Assembly (NCBI RefSeq): GCF_002736205.1
Contig: NZ_CP024091.1
Location: forward strand, 4,461,555 to 4,525,554
Length of the DNA: 64,000 nt
Direction of reading: 5' to 3'
Source: Pedobacter ginsengisoli
GTDB taxonomy: Bacteria; Bacteroidota; Bacteroidia; Sphingobacteriales; Sphingobacteriaceae
Each line of letters opens with the position of its first letter. Position 1 is the first letter of the stretch. The notes beneath the pieces are model-generated. The model was not told the DNA's origin. It searched no databases and saw only the letters and a list, made by a program, of their open reading frames with translations. Made by a program: the position numbers and the translations under genes. This document shows positions 1 through 7,803 of this stretch, one piece after another.

Positions 1-525
1 AATATCACCTATTATTCTGAGAATTACTTAAAAAATGAATTAAAAACAACTGCAGCAGAATTGCAAAAACCATCCAAAGCTGATACGCTTTATGTTCAAA
101 AGCTTTCTGCCCGGTCCAACCGCAATCCACAAAATTTAGATAGTGCCTTTGCAGGAAGACAGCCTGTAGAATTCACCCCTGTAAGCAAACTAATCAAAGT
201 AAAAAAAATAACAACAGTTGACCCAATTATGGGCCGAACGCAGTCTTACGACTATTTATTCCCATATTATCGCATTGATATTGATAAATCATACAAAGAC
301 TTCGCATATGAATTTAATGTTCTTGTCAATGCAAATGGAAAAATGTATTTAACCTCATTTGCAAATGTTTTGCCTGAATACAGGGAGGCCCGAAAAAAGT
401 CATTAGAGGCAATAATAAGCGTATATCTTCAAAACCTTTTGAGGGTAACACCGGGAAAAACACTTGGAATACCTCATTCCAGCGAAATTAAATTGGTAGT
501 TCAAGGCAAAAAGAGCAATAATTGA
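1..525 (+). CDS. Hypothetical protein, 5' end outside the window
   Basis: The reading frame is open from the first base of the window and stops with TGA at 523-525, so only the last 174 residues are visible. A TTG at 61 lies inside the frame but the frame continues upstream of it, so it is unlikely to be the real start. The visible part is hydrophilic with a Lys/Ser-rich first third, an aromatic stretch (YDYLFPYYRIDI, about residues 80-91 of the visible part) and a mixed alpha/beta tail. I see no membrane segment and no motif I recognise. No function is proposed. Confidence 0.7.
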   Translation, partial: NITYYSENYLKNELKTTAAELQKPSKADTLYVQKLSARSNRNPQNLDSAFAGRQPVEFTPVSKLIKVKKITTVDPIMGRTQSYDYLFPYYRIDIDKSYKDFAYEFNVLVNANGKMYLTSFANVLPEYREARKKSLEAIISVYLQNLLRVTPGKTLGIPHSSEIKLVVQGKKSNN

Positions 526-622
526 TGCTTTCCTGATTTTATATTCGCTAAAATATTAAGCACTTGCATTTTAATAAAAAAATAATATGTACATTGCAGA
601 CTTAATTTTAATAAATAATACA

Positions 623-814
623 ATGCAAGAAGGAACAGTAAAATTTTTTAATGTAACTAAAGGTTTCGGATTCATCATCCCAGCAAACGGAGATAGCGAA
701 ATCTTTGTACATTCAACAGGCCTTATCGATGAAATTCGTGAAAACGACAAAGTTGAATACGATGTTGAAAGCGGTAAAAAAGGGTTGAATGCGATTAATG
801 TTAAAGTAATCTAG
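623..814 (+). CDS. Cold-shock domain protein (CspA family)
   Basis: A 63-residue single cold-shock domain, the usual size of CspA-like RNA/ssDNA-binding proteins that keep mRNA unstructured. The RNP1-like stretch KGFGFI and the RNP2-like stretch EIFVHST are both present, after the family's typical opening MQEGTVKFF. An in-frame ATG at 587 would add 12 residues (MYIADLILINNT) that are not part of the domain, so I place the start at 623. The gene stands alone and is followed by a strong terminator. The AT-rich leader (about 526-622) could carry temperature-dependent structure as in other csp genes, but I see no clear hairpin there. Confidence 0.92.
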   Translation: MQEGTVKFFNVTKGFGFIIPANGDSEIFVHSTGLIDEIRENDKVEYDVESGKKGLNAINVKVI

Positions 815-838
815 ATTATTATAGACATAAATTGTACA

Positions 839-872
839 GCATCGCAGATAACCTGCGATGCTTTTTTGTTTT
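839..872 (+). terminator. Rho-independent terminator of the cold-shock gene
   Basis: A perfect 9-bp stem (GCATCGCAG at 839-847, CTGCGATGC at 853-861) with a 5-nt loop is followed at once by TTTTTTGTTTT. The T-run is only on the plus-strand side, so it serves the cold-shock gene and not the converging gene at 881-1690. Confidence 0.9.
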
Positions 873-880
873 ATAGCTTT

Positions 881-1690
881 TTAATTTCCGCTTTGCACAG
901 CCCTGATTGTCTCAAAAGCTAATTCAGGTTCATTCGTAGTAATAAACTCCACCTTATTCTTTAACAGCCATTTCATATCCTCTGCACTATTAACCGTCCA
1001 CGCATTAATGGTTAAATTTAATTCTTTCGCTTTAGCAAACCACTCCCCTTTCTGATAAACACTATAGTGGTAATCTGCTCCGTAAAACCCATCTGCTTTA
1101 AGCTTCTCTAAAGATGCATCTCCGTTTAAATAAGCCACATTAGCCTTAGGATCCAATACCAAAATTCGTTTAAGAACATCGTAGCTAAAACTAATGTAAT
1201 CAACCCATTCTTTCGCTTTCAATTTCTTAACCATTGCTACAGCGCGATCCGTCAATTTTTGATCTCTTTCAGGATCATTTTTCGACGGTTTTATTTCCAG
1301 AATAAGCTTCATCTTTTTCTGTTTTATTCCTTCTTTCAGATATTCCTCCAACGTAGGGATATTCTCACCATTTGGATGCTTCTTCGTCAAAAGTTCCTTA
1401 TAAGTAACCTGAGCTATATGAAGGCCATAAAAGTCTGCATCATGGTTAATAACCAAAACACTATCCAAAGTCATATGAACATCAAATTCAGATCCGTAAC
1501 AACCTAATCTTATCGCCTCCTTAAGAGAAGCAATAGAATTTTCTGGTAAATTATTCTTTTTCCAGGCTCCTCGATGGGCAATAACAGGATTCTTATTCCA
1601 TGAATTTCCCTTATTAATCAGCTCGGGCTGAGGGTCAAAACTTTTTGTAAATAAAGCCATAAGGGTAATCGCTACAATTGATGATTTCAT
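881..1690 (-). CDS. Glycerophosphodiester phosphodiesterase family protein
   Basis: A 269-residue GDPD TIM-barrel protein expected to hydrolyse glycerophosphodiesters to glycerol-3-phosphate plus alcohol. The family signature is complete: HRG at residues 39-41, PENS at 49-52, Glu68/Asp70 as metal ligands, His83 as the second catalytic His, and LEIKP near 131-135. The first 18 residues form a short hydrophobic signal-like segment without a lipobox Cys, so export to the periplasm is likely. It converges on the cold-shock gene and its start is divergent from the DUF4175 gene (92 bp apart). The GlpQ versus UgpQ subgroup cannot be decided from sequence alone. Confidence 0.88.
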   Translation of the reverse strand: MKSSIVAITLMALFTKSFDPQPELINKGNSWNKNPVIAHRGAWKKNNLPENSIASLKEAIRLGCYGSEFDVHMTLDSVLVINHDADFYGLHIAQVTYKELLTKKHPNGENIPTLEEYLKEGIKQKKMKLILEIKPSKNDPERDQKLTDRAVAMVKKLKAKEWVDYISFSYDVLKRILVLDPKANVAYLNGDASLEKLKADGFYGADYHYSVYQKGEWFAKAKELNLTINAWTVNSAEDMKWLLKNKVEFITTNEPELAFETIRAVQSGN

Positions 1691-1782
1691 AAATATACTT
1701 TTTCTAAAAATACTCGTTAAATGCTTATCTAAACGTTTTCTTAAAGTTATTTTTTAACTTTATTACCCATTCCAATGTTTTA

Positions 1783-4700
1783 ATGAATAATAATTACGCC
1801 ATTTTAATAGCTAAAGTTAATGAGTTTACGCAAAAGTTTTATCTCAATAAGCTTCTGCGTGGCTGTATCTATGCCCTGGCTTTGCTGCTTTTGGGCTATC
1901 TTTTCCTATTTCTGTTTGTCTATTTTATAAACCCTGGAGTAGGAACCAAAACTGTTCTTTTTTTCTCATTTTTAGCATTTTCTGTAGCTGTAATATCGTT
2001 TTTAATGGTAAAGCCAGCTCTATCATACTTCAAACTAAGCAAGAATTTAAGCATAGAGGAAGCCGCCGCATTAATTGGCAATCATTTTTTTAACGTAAAA
2101 GATAAGTTACTAAATACCCTTCAACTCCAAGCCCTTGCCAATCAACACCCGGGCAACAATCAATTAATTTTAGCCGGAATCGATCAGAAAATAATGGAAT
2201 TGAGACCCATTCCATTTGCCAGCGCCATAAACCTCAAAGACAACAAAAAGTATGTTAAATACTTTCTTATACCATTATCCGTTATCCTGCTTATTGGCAT
2301 TATTGCGCCAGCAATATTAAAAGAAGGAACACGCAGTTTAGTTCAGTACAATAAAGAAATTCTGCCTAAAGCTCCGTTTGAATTCGTTGTTCTTAATAAA
2401 ACTCTAATCGTTCAGCAGGGCGATAATTTAACTGTTAACGTTAAACTGAGAGGTAACGAACTTCCACAGGAAGTATATGTATCAGACGGAATAAATACCT
2501 ATAAATTAGAAAAGCAAGACAAAAGCAGGTTTTCTTATATATTCAAAAACCTGCAAAAAAATAAAAATATTCAGTTCCTTGCAGGCGGATTTAATTCTCA
2601 TTCTCATACAATTGAAGTCAAGCCCCGCCCTTCGGTAGTAAATATCATTGCTAAACTCCAATACCCGTCCTATCTCAACAAAAAAGAAGAAACCCTTCTC
2701 AATGCAGGAGATCTATTCCTGCCCGAGGGAACCCAGGTAACGTGGGTCCTAAAAACAGAGAACAGTAACGCTATTAACTTTATCATCCAGGGCAAGCAAC
2801 ATCCTTTAACCTCTGCTAACAATAGCTTTAATTTCACCAAAAAACTGCAAGAAAATACCGAATATCAAATCGTCCCTAAAAACAGCTTTATAAATAGTAA
2901 AGATTCAATTTCTCATCAAATAGATGTTATAAAGGATGAATTCCCTGGCATTTCTATAGTCGAAACACCAGATTCTGTGAGCAGTAAAGCTTTATATTTC
3001 TCAGGAAATATATCTGACGATCACGGTTTCAGTGCACTCAAGTTTCAATACAATATTAAAGAAAACGGAGTATTAAAAAGTACAGTCACAAAATCTATTT
3101 CTATAAAGAAAAACCAGCAAGAAGACACTTTCTTCTTTCTTTGGAATTTAAATGAAGCCCCTTTAAAACCCGGGCAGGCACTTGAGTATTACTTTGAAAT
3201 AGCAGACAATGATGCGGTAAATGGGGCAAAAAAGACGAAATCTGCAATAAAAATTCTAGACGTGCCTACACAGCAGCAGGTTGCAGAAAAATTAAACCAG
3301 GGCAGTGCCGAGCTTAAGCAGAAAATGGAAAAAACAATTAAGCTGGCATCCGAGGTTGAAAAAGAAAGCAAAAAGCTTGGTGAAACCCTACTTGATAAAA
3401 GACAGCTCTCATTTGACGATAAAAAACAAATAGAACAACTTCTCGATAAACAGCAACAACTTGAAAAAGCAGTAGAGGAAATCAAATCCCTGAACGAAAA
3501 GAATACAATCCAAAAAGAAGAAAATAATGCCCTAAAGGACGAATTAATAGAGAAGCAAAAGAAAATCGATGACTTGTTCAACAATGTTCTTAATGAAAAA
3601 ACCAAAGAACTTCTCCAAAAACTTCAAAGCCTTATGGATGAAAACAATAAGGATCAGACACAAAACGAATTGTCTAAAATGCAAATGGATAATAAATCGT
3701 TGAAGAATGAACTTGACAGAATATTAGAGCTCTACAAACAACTAGAGTTCGAACAGAACCTGAGAAATAATACCGACAGGCTAAACGATCTTGCCAAAGT
3801 ACAAAAGGACTTGTCAGAAAAAAGTGCAAAAAATGACGCTTCATCAGATAAGTTGAAAGAGGAACAAAAAGAGCTGTCATCCGAGTTCGATGATATTAAA
3901 AAGGACTTAGAGAAACTTGAAGAAAAAAATCAACAAATGGAACGTCCAAATCCATTTAAGAACCCAGAAAAAGAAACATCTGAGATTAAGCAAAACCAAA
4001 AAGACAGCGAAAACAAATTAGGTCAGAACAACAAAAAAGATGCATCTAAGAGTCAGCAAAAAGCCGCTGAACAAATGGAAAAAGTCGCTAAACAGATGGA
4101 ACAAATGCAGCAGGAATCTGCAGAAATGGAAAGCAATTTAAACATTACCGAACTTCGTCAATTGCTTAAAAACTTACTAAATACCTCTTTCGATCAGGAA
4201 AAAGTAATGTTGAACCTAAAAGGAATGAACAGCAATGATCCTCTTTATACCCAAAACGTGCAGAAACAGCGCAGCATTAAAGACAACATGAAAACCATTG
4301 CGGATAGTTTATTCTCCTTAAGCAAGAGAGTGCCACAAATTGAAACAGCGGTTAATGAGGAGATGCAAAAGGTAAACTTCAACATCGATAAAAGCTTGGA
4401 AAACCTTGGAGAAAGAAATACTGCGATGGCCAACAGAAACCAGCAATATACCATGACTTCAATCAACAATCTTACATTGATGTTAAATGAAGCCCTCGAT
4501 CAGGTCCAAAACATGAAAAAAAATGCAAAAGGAGGGGGTAAAGGAAAAAAAGGCAGCATGCAGCAACTCCAGCAGATGCAAAAACAGCTCAATAACAGCA
4601 TGCAAAAGGCCCGTGAAGAACTTCAAAAGGGCGGAAACAAAGGTACCGTGCCAAAAGGACAAATGAGTCAAGAGTTTGCAAAAATGGCTCAGCAACAGCA

Positions 4701-5094
4701 AATGATCAGGGAAGCACTTCAGAAAATAAATCAAGAACAAAATAAAGATGGAAAAAATGGCCTTGGAAACCTTAATCAGATGATAGAAGACATGAAGGCC
4801 ACTGAAAGTGAATTAGTAAACAAAAAAATAGAACAGGAAACACTTAACCGTCAAAAAAGCATTCTTACAAAATTACTTGATGCAGAGAATGCACAGCGCG
4901 AGCAAGATCAAGATTCCAAAAGAGAAGCCAAAGCAGCTAAAGATTTCCCTCCTTCTTACAAACAAATGCTTGAAAAATTCAAAAAAAATCAGCAATCTGA
5001 AACAGAATGGCTACAAAAATTGCCCCCAGATTTAAACTTCTTCTACAAAAAGAAAATAACTGAATATTTTAAATTGCTAAATTTGCCTCAATAA
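1783..5094 (+). CDS. DUF4175-type giant membrane and coiled-coil protein
   Basis: This 1103-residue protein matches what I know as the DUF4175 family of Bacteroidota; function unknown. Three membrane segments are visible near residues 24-48, 54-76 and 156-178. A beta-rich periplasmic-looking region (about 190-490) follows, then from about 505 to the end a very long Lys/Glu/Gln-rich helical region with long coiled-coil stretches, Gln/Met-rich runs (about 760-800 and 920-1000) and a short Gly/Lys patch near 915. It is only 11 nt upstream of ybeY and probably shares its transcript. Size and layout suggest an envelope scaffold, but that is inference. Confidence 0.85.
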   Translation: MNNNYAILIAKVNEFTQKFYLNKLLRGCIYALALLLLGYLFLFLFVYFINPGVGTKTVLFFSFLAFSVAVISFLMVKPALSYFKLSKNLSIEEAAALIGNHFFNVKDKLLNTLQLQALANQHPGNNQLILAGIDQKIMELRPIPFASAINLKDNKKYVKYFLIPLSVILLIGIIAPAILKEGTRSLVQYNKEILPKAPFEFVVLNKTLIVQQGDNLTVNVKLRGNELPQEVYVSDGINTYKLEKQDKSRFSYIFKNLQKNKNIQFLAGGFNSHSHTIEVKPRPSVVNIIAKLQYPSYLNKKEETLLNAGDLFLPEGTQVTWVLKTENSNAINFIIQGKQHPLTSANNSFNFTKKLQENTEYQIVPKNSFINSKDSISHQIDVIKDEFPGISIVETPDSVSSKALYFSGNISDDHGFSALKFQYNIKENGVLKSTVTKSISIKKNQQEDTFFFLWNLNEAPLKPGQALEYYFEIADNDAVNGAKKTKSAIKILDVPTQQQVAEKLNQGSAELKQKMEKTIKLASEVEKESKKLGETLLDKRQLSFDDKKQIEQLLDKQQQLEKAVEEIKSLNEKNTIQKEENNALKDELIEKQKKIDDLFNNVLNEKTKELLQKLQSLMDENNKDQTQNELSKMQMDNKSLKNELDRILELYKQLEFEQNLRNNTDRLNDLAKVQKDLSEKSAKNDASSDKLKEEQKELSSEFDDIKKDLEKLEEKNQQMERPNPFKNPEKETSEIKQNQKDSENKLGQNNKKDASKSQQKAAEQMEKVAKQMEQMQQESAEMESNLNITELRQLLKNLLNTSFDQEKVMLNLKGMNSNDPLYTQNVQKQRSIKDNMKTIADSLFSLSKRVPQIETAVNEEMQKVNFNIDKSLENLGERNTAMANRNQQYTMTSINNLTLMLNEALDQVQNMKKNAKGGGKGKKGSMQQLQQMQKQLNNSMQKAREELQKGGNKGTVPKGQMSQEFAKMAQQQQMIREALQKINQEQNKDGKNGLGNLNQMIEDMKATESELVNKKIEQETLNRQKSILTKLLDAENAQREQDQDSKREAKAAKDFPPSYKQMLEKFKKNQQSETEWLQKLPPDLNFFYKKKITEYFKLLNLPQ

Positions 5095-5105
5095 TTTATG
5101 ATCTG

Positions 5106-5555
5106 ATGAGCAAAGCAACCATTAATTTTTTTAATGAAGACACCAATTATACCCTTAAAAAAAAGACAATTATTAAGAATTGGCTCAAATCTGCTATTGC
5201 CTCAGAAGATTATCAGCTAAAGGAATTAAATTTTATTCTTTGCTCAGACGAATATTTACTGCGTATAAACCAGGATTACCTTAATCATGACACTTATACC
5301 GACGTGATCACTTTTGACAACTCAGAGGAGATCAAAACAATTGTAGGAGATATATTTATCAGTATTGACAGAATAAAGGAAAATGCGGCAACATTTAAAT
5401 TCACCACAGATCAGGAATTATGCAGAGTAATGATTCACGGAGCCCTTCATCTTTTAGGATATAAAGACAAAACTAAACCAGCAAAAACATTAATGACGGC
5501 CCGGGAGGATCATTATCTTGCCCTTTTATCTAAAGTTCAAAATAAGCCATTTTAA
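5106..5555 (+). CDS. ybeY: Endoribonuclease YbeY (16S rRNA maturation factor)
   Basis: A 149-residue UPF0054/YbeY protein, a single-strand endoribonuclease acting in 16S rRNA 3'-end maturation and ribosome quality control. The domain signature is clear: TDVITFD at 65-71 and the metal motif HGALHLLGYKD at 111-121. In E. coli three His residues bind the metal; here the first two are His111 and His115, but the third position is Asp121 instead of His. I recall this variant in other Bacteroidota but cannot confirm it here. The start lies 11 nt after the DUF4175 stop, consistent with one transcript. Confidence 0.93.
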   Translation: MSKATINFFNEDTNYTLKKKTIIKNWLKSAIASEDYQLKELNFILCSDEYLLRINQDYLNHDTYTDVITFDNSEEIKTIVGDIFISIDRIKENAATFKFTTDQELCRVMIHGALHLLGYKDKTKPAKTLMTAREDHYLALLSKVQNKPF

Positions 5556-5629
5556 GGCCCTCTAACGAATCCGGCCGTGTTTACAACACAAAGCCCAAGC
5601 CCGATAGCGTTATTGCCTCTACGAGGGCC
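5556..5629. other. Nested inverted repeats after ybeY, possible structured RNA or terminator
   Basis: Immediately after the ybeY stop the 74-nt segment is closed by a 7-bp inverted repeat (GGCCCTC at 5556-5562, GAGGGCC at 5623-5629). Inside lie TAACG/CGTTA (5563-5567 and 5608-5612) and a small hairpin GTGTT-TAC-AACAC (5577-5589). No T-run follows directly, so it is not a standard terminator. It resembles a tRNA in size and 7-bp closing stem but lacks a T-loop (TTCRA) and a proper anticodon arm. The rest of 5630-5763 is AT-rich with nothing I can name. Confidence 0.35.
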
Positions 5630-5763
5630 AAATAAATCCGTTTTTCTTCTGATTTTATCTTTAAATGTTACAATTTTTCAAATAGGCCACCAATTATAAT
5701 ATTTTCGTTACAATAAATATCCTGTAAAACTTAGCCTCAGTTATATACCAAATAATTATTGCT

Positions 5764-5771
5764 TACTTTTG
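5764..5771 (+). promoter_or_regulatory. Bacteroidota -7 box for the ABC-F gene
   Basis: TACTTTTG fits the Bacteroidota -7 consensus TAnnTTTG exactly. It lies 38 nt before the TTG start at 5810, giving an expected leader of about 30 nt. I see no convincing TTG at the -33 position. Confidence 0.55.
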
Positions 5772-5809
5772 TGGCAATTTCTTATCTATAATCTCGTTAA
5801 ACACAGACT

Positions 5810-7672
5810 TTGAGCACACTAATTGCAGCCGAAAACTTAGGCCATGCTTATCATGATGAATGGCTTTTTAAGAGCTTAACCCTGGGCATACAAACCGGTC
5901 AGCGCGTAGCGCTTGTCGGGATAAACGGAGCCGGGAAAAGCACTTTATTAAAATTACTTGCCGAAAGATTCTCTCCACTTGAGGGTAAAATTGTAAAGAA
6001 CAAATCTGTGAAGATCGGTTTTCTTGATCAGGAGCCATCTTTTACTGAAGGCTATTCTATTAGCGATTTTATCTTTTCTTTAGAAAACAAACAGCAACAA
6101 CTCATTAAAGAATATGAGGAGCTTATTGAGAATCCCAATCCAGACGAAAAAACATTAAATCGTTTATATGAGGAATTAAGTGAGCACAATGCCTGGGAAT
6201 ATGAGCACGAGATAAAAACCATTCTAAGCAGGATGGGAATTACCCATCTTCAACAGCAAATCTCCACCCTCTCCGGGGGGCAGAAAAAACGGTTGGCTTT
6301 GGCAAAACTCCTTATAGAAGATCCAGAAATATACGTGCTTGATGAGCCAACCAACCACTTGGATATAGACACAATAGAATGGCTCGAGAAATTACTTACA
6401 TCAGGCAACAAAACAATTCTACTGGTAACTCACGATCGTTATTTTCTTGATAACGTATGTAACACAATAGTTGAGCTAGATAGAGGAAAAATATATAACT
6501 ACAGTGGCAACTATGCCTACTTCCTTGAAAAGAAATCTGAAAGAGAGGCTGCGGATGAAAGCACTTTTCAAAAGAATAAAAATCTTTTAAAGAAGGAATT
6601 AGAGTGGATGCGAAGGATGCCCCAGGCCCGTGGGACTAAATCCCAGGCAAGAATTGATGCTTTTTACGATTTAGAAAGCAAAACCAAGCAAAGAACTGAC
6701 AATCAAAGCATTACTTTAAATGTAAAAATGTCGCGTCAGGGAAACAAAATTCTTGAGCTTGACCATATCGGCCAAGCATTTGAAGATAAAAAAATCATAA
6801 ATGATTTCAGTTACACATTTAAGCGAGCCGATAGAATTGGGTTAGCAGGTAAAAATGGAACCGGAAAATCCACTTTGCTAAATATCATTACAGGGTTTAT
6901 TAAACCTGAAAAAGGAAAAGTTAGCACTGGCGAAACAACTGTTTATGGTTACTATAAACAAGGCGGCTTAGCCTTCAATGAAAAAGAACGTGTTATTGAT
7001 ATTGTAAAGTCTGATGCCGAATATATCAAAATGGCAGATGGGCAAACCATATCTGCATCCCAACTTTTAACTTTATTTCTTTTCCCTCCTAAAAAGCAGC
7101 ATGGCATGGTTGAAAAACTGAGCGGTGGAGAAAAGAAAAGGTTGCACCTGATGAAGGTTCTAATGCAAAATCCTAACTTCTTAATTCTGGATGAGCCAAC
7201 AAACGACCTTGATATTGATACATTAAATGTTCTTGAAGAATTTCTTGAAAACTTTCCGGGAGTATTAATACTCGTATCTCACGACAGATATCTTCTGGAT
7301 AAAATGAGTGAGCAATTATTTATTATGGAAGGCAATGGTGAGGTTACAATTTATAATGGAAACTATTCTGAATACAGACTAAGTCTTGATGTCGCAAAAG
7401 AAAAACCAGAAGCAAAAAAGAAAGAAACATCTACGCCATCCTCTGCTCCTTCTACTCAAAAAAAACTAAGCTACAAAGAGCAAAAAGAGCTTGAAGAGCT
7501 TGAATCAAGGATGCCAGAAATAGAAATAGAAATAGAAAAACTAACACAATTATTGCTAAAAATAGAGAGCTCAAACTATCTTGAAATTCAATCTATTTCG
7601 AATTCTATTGAAACACTGAATACCGAGATGGATGCCGTAATGAACAGATGGATGGAACTTTCAGAGAAATAA
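5810..7672 (+). CDS. ABC-F family ATP-binding protein (Uup-like)
   Basis: A 620-residue soluble protein with two ABC ATPase domains and no membrane part, as in ABC-F translation factors. Domain 1 has Walker A GINGAGKS (37-44), signature LSGGQ (154-158) and Walker B YVLDEP (175-180). An ABC_tran_Xtn-like linker follows (about 240-300). Domain 2 has Walker A GKNGTGKS (347-354), LSGGE and FLILDEP. A C-terminal Lys/Glu helical coiled coil (about 540-620) resembles the Uup DNA/RNA-binding tail. The start is TTG at 5810: an in-frame stop at 5798 excludes an earlier start and the next residues (STLIAAENLG) begin the domain. The likely role is on the ribosome. Confidence 0.9.
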   Translation: MSTLIAAENLGHAYHDEWLFKSLTLGIQTGQRVALVGINGAGKSTLLKLLAERFSPLEGKIVKNKSVKIGFLDQEPSFTEGYSISDFIFSLENKQQQLIKEYEELIENPNPDEKTLNRLYEELSEHNAWEYEHEIKTILSRMGITHLQQQISTLSGGQKKRLALAKLLIEDPEIYVLDEPTNHLDIDTIEWLEKLLTSGNKTILLVTHDRYFLDNVCNTIVELDRGKIYNYSGNYAYFLEKKSEREAADESTFQKNKNLLKKELEWMRRMPQARGTKSQARIDAFYDLESKTKQRTDNQSITLNVKMSRQGNKILELDHIGQAFEDKKIINDFSYTFKRADRIGLAGKNGTGKSTLLNIITGFIKPEKGKVSTGETTVYGYYKQGGLAFNEKERVIDIVKSDAEYIKMADGQTISASQLLTLFLFPPKKQHGMVEKLSGGEKKRLHLMKVLMQNPNFLILDEPTNDLDIDTLNVLEEFLENFPGVLILVSHDRYLLDKMSEQLFIMEGNGEVTIYNGNYSEYRLSLDVAKEKPEAKKKETSTPSSAPSTQKKLSYKEQKELEELESRMPEIEIEIEKLTQLLLKIESSNYLEIQSISNSIETLNTEMDAVMNRWMELSEK

Positions 7673-7720
7673 AACCCCAGATAAAAGGTTAATCTGGAGT
7701 CCTATCTCGTGTTTAATTAA

Positions 7721-7728
7721 TAACTTTG
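7721..7728 (+). promoter_or_regulatory. Bacteroidota -7 box for mnmG
   Basis: TAACTTTG matches TAnnTTTG exactly. The predicted transcription start (about 7733-7736) falls at the first base of the first parS-like site, so a protein bound there would meet RNA polymerase. No clear -33 TTG is visible. Confidence 0.5.
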
Positions 7729-7734
7729 CAAACA

Positions 7735-7785
7735 CGTTCCACGTGAAACACCTAAATAATTTTACCAAAAGTTTCACGTGGAACA
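7735..7785. promoter_or_regulatory. Pair of inverted parS-like (ParB) sites upstream of mnmG
   Basis: Two 16-mers match the chromosomal ParB/Spo0J/Noc-type centromere consensus TGTTnCACGTGAAACA at 15 of 16 positions each. Site 1 is 7735-7750 on the plus strand (only the first base differs). Site 2 is 7770-7785 on the minus strand (only the last base differs). Their 14-bp cores (7736-7749 and 7771-7784) are perfect inverted repeats of each other, separated by 21 bp, and both lie between the mnmG -7 box and its ATG. In many bacteria parS sites cluster near mnmG (gidA), parAB and oriC, which fits. No parA or parB gene is in the window. Confidence 0.7.
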
Positions 7786-7803
7786 TACAAAATATACTAA
7801 GCT

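Noticed and set aside
3189..3605. Antisense frame of 138 codons opposite the DUF4175 gene
   Set aside because: Ser/Phe/Cys-rich low-complexity product expected from the reverse of Lys/Glu-rich coiled-coil codons; no start signal.
5556..5629. tRNA gene after ybeY
   Set aside because: The closing stem is 7 bp but there is no T-loop TTCRA sequence and no anticodon arm of 5 bp with 7-nt loop.
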